From contig JANXSB010000525.1 in assembly GCA_025352865.1 (NCBI GenBank), positions 1-12,576 of the forward strand: 12,576 bases of DNA, in the 5' to 3' direction. Positions 1 to 5,885 of this stretch are shown in pieces (the stretch's first letter is position 1; every line of letters starts with the position of its first letter). The stretch is from Chthoniobacter sp. (GTDB lineage: Bacteria; Verrucomicrobiota; Verrucomicrobiia; Chthoniobacterales; Chthoniobacteraceae). A program made the position numbers and the translations under genes. A model generated the notes under the pieces. The model did no database searches and was not told the origin of the DNA. It saw only the letters and a program-made list of their open reading frames with translations.

Positions 1-450
1 CACGCGCCGGATGTCCGCGTTGTCAGCATTGGCCTCGGCGAGCACCGTGCGCGTGAGCGTGCCGCGCACCACCGCATCCGTACCCGCGCGGGTCAGCGCG
101 ATGTTCACGAGATTGTCGCCGCCGCCGTCGTCGTCATAGACCGTCCCGCCCGGCGAGGTGATCGCGAGGATCGCCGGCTGGATGGCGCTGCTGAATGGCA
201 CGCACAGCGCCGTGTCGATATTCCGCTGCACCACCGCGCGCGCATTCGTCATCAGCCGCATCGCCGCCGCCTTTTGATTCACCAGCGCCAGCGCCTGCAC
301 CCCGGCGATGCCGCAGATGACGATGACCCCCATCGCCACCATCGCCTGCACGATGGTAAAGCCCCCCACGCGCGGCCGGGCCGGGCGGGGCAGGGAGATG
401 AGGCAGTTGCGGGAACGCATTCCGTGGTGAGAAAGCAGTGCATGTGCCAT
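1..450 (-). CDS. Type IV pilin-like (prepilin-type N-terminal cleavage) protein, 3' end missing
   Basis: Read on the minus strand from the ATG at 450-448, the frame stays open for 150 codons to the window edge, so the C-terminus is missing. Residues 1-30 form a basic leader ending in GG. Residues 31 onward read FTIVQAMVAMGVIVICGIAG, a hydrophobic helix typical of type IV pilins and type II secretion pseudopilins. Cleavage by prepilin peptidase would fall between G30 and F31. The residue usually glutamate at mature position 5 is glutamine here (F-T-I-V-Q). After the helix come a charged stretch and a DDDGGGDN patch around residues 106-113. The start at 450 is preferred because a G-rich stretch lies just upstream; the ATG at 420 would give a 20-residue leader. 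Verrucomicrobiota genomes carry many such proteins, often with unknown roles in secretion or the cell surface. The family call is firm, the specific function is not known. Confidence 0.8.
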   Translation of the reverse strand, partial: MAHALLSHHGMRSRNCLISLPRPARPRVGGFTIVQAMVAMGVIVICGIAGVQALALVNQKAAAMRLMTNARAVVQRNIDTALCVPFSSAIQPAILAITSPGGTVYDDDGGGDNLVNIALTRAGTDAVVRGTLTRTVLAEANADNADIRRV

Positions 451-472
451 TGTCGCCCCCCACCCGCCACCC

Positions 473-1318
473 ATGAAACATCCCCTCCTCCATTTCGCCC
501 TCCTCGCCTTTTCCATCGCCCCGGCCTTCGGCCAAAAAGCCGCGGATGCCCCGCCAGTCGCGCTCACCTTCCCCGGCGAAAAACTCGACCAATGGCACGG
601 CTTCACCCGCCACACCTTCCAGCACGACGGCTGCACCGCCTGGGTCGTGGAGCCAAAGACCGCGCGCCCCGGCACGCCGTGGTCCTGGTGCCTGGAGTTT
701 CCCGATGCCTTCACCGACCGCTGCGCCGCGCCCGCGCTGCTCGCGGCGGGTTTTCATCATGTCCACATCAGCGTCGGCAACACCTTCGGCTGTCCCGACG
801 CGGTGAAGCATTTCAACGCCTTCTACGACCTCCTCATCGCGCACGGCCTCGCGAAAAAAGCCGCGCTCATCGGCATCAGCCGCGGCGGGCTCTACGCCTA
901 CCGTTTCGCCGCCGGGCACCCCGAGCGCGTGAGCGTGATCTATGGCGATGCCGCCGTCTGCGATTTCAAAAGCTGGCCCGGCGGCAAAGGCACGGGCAAA
1001 GGCAGCGCCGGCGACTGGGCCGCGCTGCAAAAATGCTACGGCTTCAAAGACGAGGCCGACGCGCTGGCCTACACCGGCAATCCCATCGACCAGCTCGCGC
1101 CGCTGGCGCAGGCGCACATCGCGCTCATCCACGTGGTCGGCGATGCCGACGATGTCGTGCCATTCGCGGAAAACGCCGCGCTCATCGAGCAGCGTTACAA
1201 GGCGCTCGGCGGCGAAATCCAAGTCCTCCACAAACCCGGCGTCGGCCACCACCCGCACGGGCTGGATGACCCCGCGCCGGTGGTCCGATTTATCCTCGAA
1301 CACACCGCGGAAAAGTGA
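473..1318 (+). CDS. Secreted alpha/beta hydrolase (dienelactone hydrolase/esterase-like)
   Basis: A 281-residue protein. Residues 1-20 look like a Sec signal peptide, with a hydrophobic core and AFG before the likely cut. The nucleophile elbow is GISRGG at 134-139, with Ser136 as the predicted nucleophile. The predicted acid is Asp226, in GDADDVVP (223-230). The predicted histidine is in GVGHHPHG (256-263), His259 or His260. The triad has the right order and spacing for the alpha/beta-hydrolase fold. The substrate cannot be read from the sequence; related exported hydrolases in Verrucomicrobiota and Planctomycetota often sit among polysaccharide-degradation genes. The start at 473 directly precedes the signal peptide. 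It lies only 22 bp from the divergent pilin-like start, so any promoter must overlap one of the two genes or lie inside the neighbour. No terminator is evident after the stop. Confidence 0.85.
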   Translation: MKHPLLHFALLAFSIAPAFGQKAADAPPVALTFPGEKLDQWHGFTRHTFQHDGCTAWVVEPKTARPGTPWSWCLEFPDAFTDRCAAPALLAAGFHHVHISVGNTFGCPDAVKHFNAFYDLLIAHGLAKKAALIGISRGGLYAYRFAAGHPERVSVIYGDAAVCDFKSWPGGKGTGKGSAGDWAALQKCYGFKDEADALAYTGNPIDQLAPLAQAHIALIHVVGDADDVVPFAENAALIEQRYKALGGEIQVLHKPGVGHHPHGLDDPAPVVRFILEHTAEK

Positions 1319-1617
1319 CCGCCGACGCAGGCGAAAGCAGGATTTCCAGGGTAATCAAGCCAACTCGCACACTGCTCGCGCGAAATCTTTCGATACAATC
1401 TGCTGGCACTTTTCCAGCACCGAAATCGGCTCCTCGCGCCCGAAGATGAGCCCTTCACTCCCCTGCCCCATTTACATCCAACGATTTTGCCGGGCAATTC
1501 TGCCGGGCTTCGTTGGAGCTGAGATGAAGATCGGACTGCGCGGGAGGATTTCAACAAGCCTAACAAATTGTCTGCATCCACCGCTAAGAATGAAGTGTCA
1601 CGAGAATCATTTCCGCA
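1319..1617. other. Intergenic stretch without a supported gene
   Basis: About 300 bases between the hydrolase and the small hypothetical ORF. I see no coding frame with convincing protein-like sequence, no tRNA and no clear terminator. Base composition becomes visibly more AT-rich towards 1560-1617 than in the flanking genes. The only structure I can point to is the short inverted repeat listed separately at 1477-1517. Confidence 0.6.
1477..1517. repeat. Short inverted repeat with nested palindrome
   Basis: TCCAACGA at 1477-1484 is the exact reverse complement of TCGTTGGA at 1510-1517. The 25-nt interior contains the palindrome TTGCCGGGCAA and a second copy of TGCCGGGC. It could fold as a small hairpin. 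There is no following T run, so a rho-independent terminator is unlikely. Function unknown. Confidence 0.45.
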
Positions 1618-1842
1618 ATGCGCCACAATTACCGCTTCCGAATCCACCGGATCAAAGCGGCCAAGGGCCACCGGTTTCAATTGAAGATCGGGATGGACTG
1701 GAATGACGCCGGGGAATTCATTCCCGCTCACCGCTCGGCCTTCGCAGGACATTTGGAACTGGAAGCCGAGCATCCAACTGAAGTGGATGCCAGCATGGAA
1801 CTGAGCCGCCTGCTCGAATGGATTGAGGGGCGCGCGGCGTGA
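1618..1842 (+). CDS. Small hypothetical protein
   Basis: A 74-residue open frame starting MRHNYRFRIHRIKAAKGHRF and ending in the acidic/leucine-containing stretch ELSRLLEWIEGRAA. The only in-frame ATG after the upstream stop (TGA at 1591-1593) is at 1618. A weak purine stretch (GAGAA, 1603-1607) lies at ribosome-binding distance. The N-terminal half is rich in Arg/His/Lys and the C-terminal half is acidic. There is no signal peptide or membrane segment. I do not recognise a family. Its stop codon directly abuts the stop of the opposing PA2169-type remnant, a tail-to-tail layout with no bases between. The region around it is decayed, so this may be a genuine small gene or a chance frame. Confidence 0.4.
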   Translation: MRHNYRFRIHRIKAAKGHRFQLKIGMDWNDAGEFIPAHRSAFAGHLELEAEHPTEVDASMELSRLLEWIEGRAA

Positions 1843-2202
1843 TCAACGAGTCGGCGCTGCGGCGTCACGCATTTCTTTGATGCGATCATGGGCCGCTTTG
1901 ATGTCGGTGGCTTGACGCTGAAAGATTTCACGAAGATTCGCAGGCAGGTCGAGATCTAACGCCTTCCTGTATTCAGCCACTGCGCTATCCTCCCCGCGCT
2001 CACATTCGACCAAAATGCCGTGCGTATCTCTACCAGCTACCGCCGTCTTCAAGTTGATCCACCCTCGGTGAAAAACCCCACCAACGCTGCTGGCATTTTC
2101 TGGTTTGTGGTCGCCTTTGAATCGGGCGCGGCGCTGGCGGCGGTTCTGTCCTCTTTTTGCAACCCCAAAGGGCGCAGCCAAATTGGCCGATGAACAATCC
2201 AT
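1843..2202 (-). pseudogene. N-terminally truncated PA2169/DUF2383-type four-helix-bundle protein
   Basis: The minus-strand frame encodes 119 residues. From about residue 30 (base 2115) to the end it matches what I know of the PA2169-family four-helix-bundle (DUF2383, ferritin-like) proteins. Recognisable blocks are FHRGWINLKTAV at 44-55, VECERGEDSAV at 65-75, DLPANLREIFQRQ at 85-97 and IKAAHDRIKEMRDA at 101-114. Intact members are about 150 residues and begin with a helix pair of roughly 60-70 residues. Here that part is replaced by an Arg-rich, low-similarity stretch (residues 1-29), and no other minus frame upstream supplies the missing helices. Two of the four helices would therefore be absent. 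Members of this family are often linked to stress or envelope functions, but the role is poorly known. I treat this as a 5'-truncated pseudogene. A shortened but expressed product from the ATG at 2202 cannot be excluded. Confidence 0.65.
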
Positions 2203-2231
2203 CGCCTGCCCACGTCAATGATGGGACGGCA

Positions 2232-2300
2232 GTGGTGCAATTCCACGGGACTCGGCAATAAACCGGGGGAGGTTCAAATCCTCACGGGCGCGGATACCCG
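2232..2300 (+). ncRNA. Run of small hairpins with a tRNA-like T arm; possible tRNA remnant or structured RNA
   Basis: Four short hairpins follow each other closely. They are GTGG/CCAC with a 7-nt loop (2232-2246), CTCGG/CCGGG with a 7-nt loop CAATAAA (2251-2267), GAGG/CCTC around TTCAAAT (2269-2283), and CGGG/CCCG (2285-2300). The third is a canonical-looking T-arm sequence (GGTTCAAATCC) and the second has the size of an anticodon arm. However, the second loop lacks T33, the variable region is only one base, and I cannot find a 5' acceptor strand to pair with the bases after the T arm. It is therefore not a functional tRNA as it stands. It could be a decayed tRNA or part of an unrecognised structured RNA. 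The strand is assigned from the T-arm consensus only. Confidence 0.25.
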
Positions 2301-2339
2301 AACAGACATGCTGCGTCCGAGATCCCGAGTCCGCTCTCC

Positions 2340-2557
2340 CGGCCACCCCAGATGCATCAGCGGCTCCAGGCTGGAGTTTCCCAAACTGTCGAAAGCTGGC
2401 CGACGAACTCGAAGTTTCGACGAAGACGATCCAGCGCGACATCGACTTCATGCGTGACCAGCTCGGCCTGCCGATCGAATACGACCAGCTCCGCTTCGGC
2501 TTTATGTACACCGAGCCTGTCACGCACTTCCCCAGCATCTAGATTTCCGAGGGCGAA
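2340..2557 (+). pseudogene. Fragment of an HTH/WYL-type transcriptional regulator, frameshifted and nonsense-mutated
   Basis: Two plus-strand frames together give the N-terminal part of a DeoR-like helix-turn-helix/WYL regulator. Frame one (2340-2375) reads RPPQMHQRLQAG. One base is missing at about 2376-2377. Frame two (from 2378) then reads FPNCRKLADELEVSTKTIQR followed by DIDFMRDQLGLPIEYDQ and FGFMYTEPVTHFPSI. The part LADELEVSTKTIQRDIDFMR is the helix-turn-helix with its recognition helix. A TAG stop at 2540-2542 follows, and the next codons, ISEGE, still fit the family, so a CAG-to-TAG change is likely. Beyond 2557 similarity ends abruptly. Intact members run to about 330 residues with a WYL domain, so most of the gene is gone. 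The start is also shortened relative to the family's usual RPPxERMxRIHQ opening. It is a clear pseudogene remnant. Confidence 0.8.
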
Positions 2558-2839
2558 TCATGGCTCGAATTGTTCGAGACGGTGAGGGTCGCCTGATCCT
2601 CACGGACGATGATCTTCTCCACGAACGCCTCGTAGGAAGGTTTAGCCGTGGGCTCGATGATGCGGCCATCGACGAGACGACGGTGACCCTGCTCGCCTTA
2701 CGGAGTAGTGAGCGAGCAGTGGAGGAGTTCGCCCGAATGGTTGAAAAACGGCGAATCTGCACTCACTTTTGCACTCACTTGGGCTCCTGCGGGCTCTTCC
2801 TCAAAAACAAATCTCTGTGCATGAGGCACATAGAAAAAG
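2558..2839. other. Stretch without a confident gene, next to the tRNA 3' end
   Basis: A plus-strand frame from the ATG at 2560 encodes a stretch starting MARIVRDGEGRLILTDDDLL and stays open into the tRNA-Asn gene, so at least its C-terminus is not credible. The minus strand also has a protein-like stretch, EPTAKPSYEAFVEKIIVRED, at roughly 2590-2665, bounded by stops. I cannot decide which, if either, was once coding. An 11-bp direct repeat TGCACTCACTT occurs at 2758-2768 and 2770-2780. The stretch is best described as decayed accessory DNA. Confidence 0.4.
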
Positions 2840-2911
2840 CTCCTGAGGTAGGGATCGAACCTACGACCGATCGGTTAACAGCCGATTGCTCTACCGCTGA
2901 GCTACTCAGGA
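2840..2911 (-). tRNA. tRNA-Asn (anticodon GTT)
   Basis: Read on the minus strand, a full cloverleaf is present. The acceptor stem is TCCTGAG/CTCAGGA (7 bp), the D arm GCTC/GAGC, and the anticodon stem ATCGG/CCGAT with loop CTGTTAA (anticodon GTT, asparagine). There is a 5-nt variable loop, and a T arm GTAGG/CCTAC with loop TTCGATC. The discriminator base is G. CCA is not encoded; the genome sequence after the discriminator reads CTTTTTC, and this T run could help end the transcript. The gene looks intact. Its 3' side faces the decayed region with pseudogene fragments, as expected if integrative elements have used this tRNA as an attachment site. Confidence 0.96.
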
Positions 2912-3077
2912 ATTGTCGCTTGCGGGGGCGAATGAATGCCTCACTGTCCCCTGCTCGGCAACCCTTTTTTCGATGAAACTTCCGCCCGCTTTTGCGCGTC
3001 CTGAATGGGTGTGAAACCGTCGCTTTTCCCTCGTGCCCGTGCCATCGGCGGTTTCATCGCCAACAAACTCTGAATCC

Positions 3078-4373
3078 ATGAACCATCTCCCAATTCTTTG
3101 CCTCTCAGCCTTTGCGGCCCTGCCCATCTCCGCCGTCGGCGTGGAAAAGCCCGTCACTTTCACCAAAGACATCGCGCCGATGGTCTTCGAGAACTGCACG
3201 CAGTGCCATCGCACGGGTGAGGTCGGGCCGTTTCCGCTCACGACTTTCGCGGAGGTGATAAAGAAAGCGGAGACGATCGCCACGGCGCTCGGCGACCACG
3301 TAATGCCGCCGTGGCGCGCAGACGAGGGCGCGGAGAAATTTCACGACGCGCGCGCGCTGAAGCCGGAGCAGATCGCGATCTTCGAGCAGTGGTTGAAAGC
3401 AGGCACACCCGAGGGCGACGCGAAGGATTTGCCGCCGATGCCGAAATACGCCGCCGGCTGGATGCTCGGCGAGCCGAACCTCGTGCTCAAGCCGGCGCAG
3501 AGCTACGAGGTCGGGCCCGAGGGGCGCGACGTGTATCAGGCGTTCGTGCTGCCGACGACCTTTCCCACGGATCGCTACGTCTCGGCGGTGCAGGTGCGGC
3601 CGGGCAATGCCGCGGTCGTGCATCACGTCCTCCTTTTTCTCGACACCAGCGGACGCGCCCGCGAACTCGACGCGGCGACGCCCGAGCCCGGCTATGTCTC
3701 GTTCGGCGGCCCCGGCTTTCTGCCGAATGGCTCGCTCGGCGGCTGGGCGCCGGGAAATTTTCCGCGGCATCTGCCGGAGGGCATCGGCATGCGATTGCCG
3801 AAGGGCGCGGACGTGGTCATGCAGGTGCATTACCACCGCACCGGAAAGCCCGAGACAGACTGCACGCAGGTCGGCCTTTATTTCGCGAAAAAGCTGGTCG
3901 AAAAGCGCATTCGCGTATTCCCGATCCGCGCGCAGCAACTGCGCATCCCCGCGGGCGACGCGAACTACGAAACCGAGGGCTGGCTGCCGATCCCGGCGGA
4001 CGTAACGCTCCAGGCGATCATGCCGCACATGCACCTCATCGGCCGCGAGATGACCGTCACCGCGCGCCTGCCGGACGGCACCGAGAAAAAGCTCATCCAC
4101 GTCCCGGATTGGAATTTCAATTGGCAGATGACCTACCGCTTCATCGAGCCGGTGAAACTCCCGCGCGGCACGATGCTCCATCTCACCGCGCACTACGACA
4201 ACTCCGAGACCAACCCGCGCAACCCCAGCAAGCCGCCCAAGGATGTGCGCCGCGGCGAAGGCACCACCGACGAGATGTGCATGGCGTTTCTCTCCTACAC
4301 CGTGGATGCCGAGCACATCCCGACCGGCGGCGAAGTCACGGGCTTCCCGGACACCTTCGTCCTTGCGAAATAG
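3078..4373 (+). CDS. Secreted haem c plus copper type II (PHM/DBM-like) ascorbate-dependent monooxygenase-like protein
   Basis: The start at 3078 is chosen because MNHLPILCLSAFAALPISAV directly forms a Sec signal peptide; the earlier in-frame ATG at 3033 would bury it. The protein has 431 residues. Residues 25-115 form a small c-type cytochrome domain with the haem motif CTQCH at 40-44; Met76 in MPPW is a candidate axial ligand. Residues 130-430 resemble the two-domain copper monooxygenase fold of peptidylglycine/dopamine hydroxylases. It has VVHHVLLFLD (His182/183) and QVHYH (249-253) for one copper site, and MPHMHLIG (315-322) plus TDEMC with Met400 for the other. All expected ligand positions are present. 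The family chemistry is O2-dependent hydroxylation, and the fused haem would supply electrons. The substrate is unknown. It acts in the periplasm or outside the cell. It lies upstream of, and co-oriented with, the small cysteine protein 126 bp away. Confidence 0.85.
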   Translation: MNHLPILCLSAFAALPISAVGVEKPVTFTKDIAPMVFENCTQCHRTGEVGPFPLTTFAEVIKKAETIATALGDHVMPPWRADEGAEKFHDARALKPEQIAIFEQWLKAGTPEGDAKDLPPMPKYAAGWMLGEPNLVLKPAQSYEVGPEGRDVYQAFVLPTTFPTDRYVSAVQVRPGNAAVVHHVLLFLDTSGRARELDAATPEPGYVSFGGPGFLPNGSLGGWAPGNFPRHLPEGIGMRLPKGADVVMQVHYHRTGKPETDCTQVGLYFAKKLVEKRIRVFPIRAQQLRIPAGDANYETEGWLPIPADVTLQAIMPHMHLIGREMTVTARLPDGTEKKLIHVPDWNFNWQMTYRFIEPVKLPRGTMLHLTAHYDNSETNPRNPSKPPKDVRRGEGTTDEMCMAFLSYTVDAEHIPTGGEVTGFPDTFVLAK

Positions 4374-4499
4374 CGCGCCCGTTTTTTCCGACTCATCTTT
4401 CTCCAAGGCCGGGATTGTCTTTCCATGAACAAAGCCGCTAGCCTTGCGTCTGTAGTTCCCAACCGCTCGCAAGAGCACAACCACCACCACCACCGAAAT

Positions 4500-4820
4500 A
4501 TGAAAAAACTCGCACTCCTCAGCATCATCGCCCTCTCCGCGCTCGGCCTCGCCGTGCATGCGGCGGACGCCACGAAAATCGAAGGTGAAGGCACCTGCGC
4601 CAAATGCGATCTCAAGACCGCCACCGCCTGCCAGAACGCCATCACCGTGACCGGCGCGGACGGCAAAAAGGAAACCATCCTCTGCGACGCCAACGACATC
4701 TCGAAAGCCTTCCACAAAAGCGTCTGCAAAGGTGCCGCGAAAGTGACCGCCGAAGGCGTGATCACCGAGAAGGACGGCAAGAAGACCATCGCGCTGACCA
4801 AGATCGAACTCGCGAAGTAA
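4500..4820 (+). CDS. Small secreted cysteine-containing protein (CxxC motif, DUF6370-like)
   Basis: The start at 4500 gives a 106-residue protein whose first ~21 residues (MKKLALLSIIALSALGLAVHA) form a signal peptide. An in-frame ATG at 4425 would add an unlikely His-rich tail from CAC repeats. The mature part has CAKC (cysteines at about residues 35 and 38), then a cysteine in TACQNAI, another in ETILCDAND and another in KSVCKG. It ends in lysine-rich beta-like repeats (VITEKDGKKTIALTKIEL). The pattern resembles small exported proteins of Planctomycetota and Verrucomicrobiota annotated as hypothetical or DUF6370; I recall this family only by look. Metal binding or a redox role is possible given five cysteines in about 85 mature residues, but is not proven. 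It is followed by a strong terminator and may share a transcript with the haem/copper protein upstream. Confidence 0.7.
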   Translation: MKKLALLSIIALSALGLAVHAADATKIEGEGTCAKCDLKTATACQNAITVTGADGKKETILCDANDISKAFHKSVCKGAAKVTAEGVITEKDGKKTIALTKIELAK

Positions 4821-4849
4821 GCCTCGGCGAAACGCCAAGCCTCAAACGA

Positions 4850-4878
4850 AAAGGACGCCCGCGAGGGCGTCCTTTTTT
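4850..4878 (+). terminator. Rho-independent terminator, probably bidirectional
   Basis: An 11-bp stem, AAAGGACGCCC at 4850-4860 with GGGCGTCCTTT at 4865-4875, encloses the tetraloop GCGA and runs into seven T (4872-4878). It lies 29 bases after the stop of the small cysteine protein. On the minus strand the same hairpin is followed by TTTTCGTTTG, so it may also end transcription of the convergent esterase gene. Confidence 0.92.
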
Positions 4879-4880
4879 AT

Positions 4881-4978
4881 GGGTAGGGACGGCACTCCGT
4901 GCCGTCCGTGGGCGAGCATCAGCGAGGCGGTGGGAGCGCAATCACGTTCGCGGACGGCACGGAGTGCCATCCCTACCC
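4881..4978. repeat. REP-like element: 28-bp inverted repeat with nested palindromes
   Basis: The arm at 4881-4908 (begins GGGTAGGGACGGCACTCC) is matched by the reverse complement of 4951-4978 with one mismatch in 28. Each arm is itself palindromic around GGCACTCCGTGCC / GGCACGGAGTGCC. The 42-bp spacer is purine-rich. The element sits between two convergent genes directly after the terminator, a usual place for REP/BIME-type interspersed repeats. No transposase or coding frame is linked. On the esterase transcript it would form a long hairpin in the 3' untranslated part and could stabilise the message. Confidence 0.85.
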
Positions 4979-4991
4979 GGCTGCGCCGCCA

Positions 4992-5873
4992 CTACTTCGC
5001 GAAGCCCTGCACCTTCAGCCAGACCAGGAGGTCTTTCGCCCAAGGATGCACTTCGCCCGATGCGGCACCGTTTTTGCCGAAGCTAAGGCCGATGCCGTGC
5101 GGCCCTTTCTGATAGATGTGCAGATCGAAAGGCACATTCGCTTTCCGCAGCGCGGCGGCAAAATCGAGCGAGTTCTCGACCTTCACCGCGTTGTCCTCCC
5201 ACGTATGCCAGATGAAGCAGGGCGGCGTTTCCTTCGTGACCTGCTTTTCATTCGAGAGCAGCTCGACGAGTTCCGGCGCAGGAGCGTTGCCGAGCAGATT
5301 CTGCTTCGAGCCGCCGTGCGTATTCGGCCCCATGCTGATGACGGCGTAGCACAGAATGCCGAGATCGGGCCGCGAACTGAAACGCTCGACCGGATCGCTC
5401 GCGTCCGCCTTGCCCGCGTCGAAGTGCGTGAGCAGCGTGGACGCCAAATGCCCGCCGGCGCTTGATCCCATAATGCCGACACGCTTCGCATCGATCTTCC
5501 ACTCACCCGCTTTCGCCCGCGTCAGCCGCACCGCGCGCGCCGCGTCGTTGAGCATCGCGGGGTGGCGGTAGCCTTTCGAGCCGAGTCGGTATTTAAGCAC
5601 GATTCCGGCGATGCCATTCTCCGCCAGCCACTCCGCATAGCCTGCGCCCTCGTGCGGCGCGAGCCCGCCGTAGCCGCCGCCGGGGCAGATGACGATCGCC
5701 GCGCCCGTGGCCTTTTCCGGCGCGGGGAGAAAGGCGGTGAGCGTCGGCTTGTCATCGTCCTTGTCACCGAGCGCGCCGGGTGCGCCGTCGGGCCAAAGCG
5801 GAATGGGATCGAGCGGCGCGGCGTGGAGCGAGGCGGCGGTGAGCAGCACGAGCAGTGAATTCAGGAAACGCAT
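4992..5873 (-). CDS. Secreted alpha/beta hydrolase, BD-FAE/acetylxylan-esterase-like
   Basis: A 293-residue minus-strand protein with a signal peptide (residues 1-18, ending LHA). VICPGGGYGG at 61-70 corresponds to the oxyanion-hole HGGG region. The nucleophile is Ser138 in GSSAGG (136-141), the acid is probably Asp227 in TWEDNAV, and the histidine is His259 in KGPHGIG. EWLAENGIAGIVLKYRLG (81-98) is typical of the esterase/lipase group that includes exported carbohydrate de-acylases (bifunctional feruloyl/acetyl xylan esterase-like). The likely role is removal of acyl groups from plant polysaccharide fragments in the periplasm; the substrate is inferred from the family. It starts 12 bp after the stop of the Gfo/Idh/MocA gene and is almost certainly translated from the same message. 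The ATG at 5873 opens directly into the signal peptide. The opposite strand is open over much of this gene, which is a shadow effect of high GC. Confidence 0.88.
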   Translation of the reverse strand: MRFLNSLLVLLTAASLHAAPLDPIPLWPDGAPGALGDKDDDKPTLTAFLPAPEKATGAAIVICPGGGYGGLAPHEGAGYAEWLAENGIAGIVLKYRLGSKGYRHPAMLNDAARAVRLTRAKAGEWKIDAKRVGIMGSSAGGHLASTLLTHFDAGKADASDPVERFSSRPDLGILCYAVISMGPNTHGGSKQNLLGNAPAPELVELLSNEKQVTKETPPCFIWHTWEDNAVKVENSLDFAAALRKANVPFDLHIYQKGPHGIGLSFGKNGAASGEVHPWAKDLLVWLKVQGFAK

Positions 5874-5885
5874 AATCGTTGGATG

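Noticed and set aside
1476..1564. Integron attC-like sites (ATCCAAC...GTTGGAG and GCCTAAC)
   Set aside because: The 3' core lacks the final pyrimidine, the span of about 44 bp is too short for attC, and GCCTAAC at 1558-1564 has no properly placed GTTAGGC partner; there is no integrase in the window.
2301..2350. Apparent tRNA 3' end (CGAGTCCGCTCTCCCGGCCACC)
   Set aside because: It lacks a T loop with TTC and a matching 5' acceptor, and its right part is better explained as the start of the WYL-regulator remnant.
2912..2960. Possible tRNA-Asn promoter (TTGCCG, 17 bp, CATTCA on the minus strand)
   Set aside because: The -10 element matches the consensus at only two of six positions, too weak to list.
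4425..4499. Longer start giving a His-rich N-terminus to the cysteine protein
   Set aside because: The His run comes from CAC repeats in the leader; the ATG at 4500 opens directly into a standard signal peptide.
3105..4838. Long open frame of 577 codons on the minus strand
   Set aside because: It lies antisense to the haem/copper gene and the cysteine protein, which have signal peptides and clear motifs; its sequence is Arg/Ala/Gly-rich low-complexity, a common shadow in GC-rich DNA.
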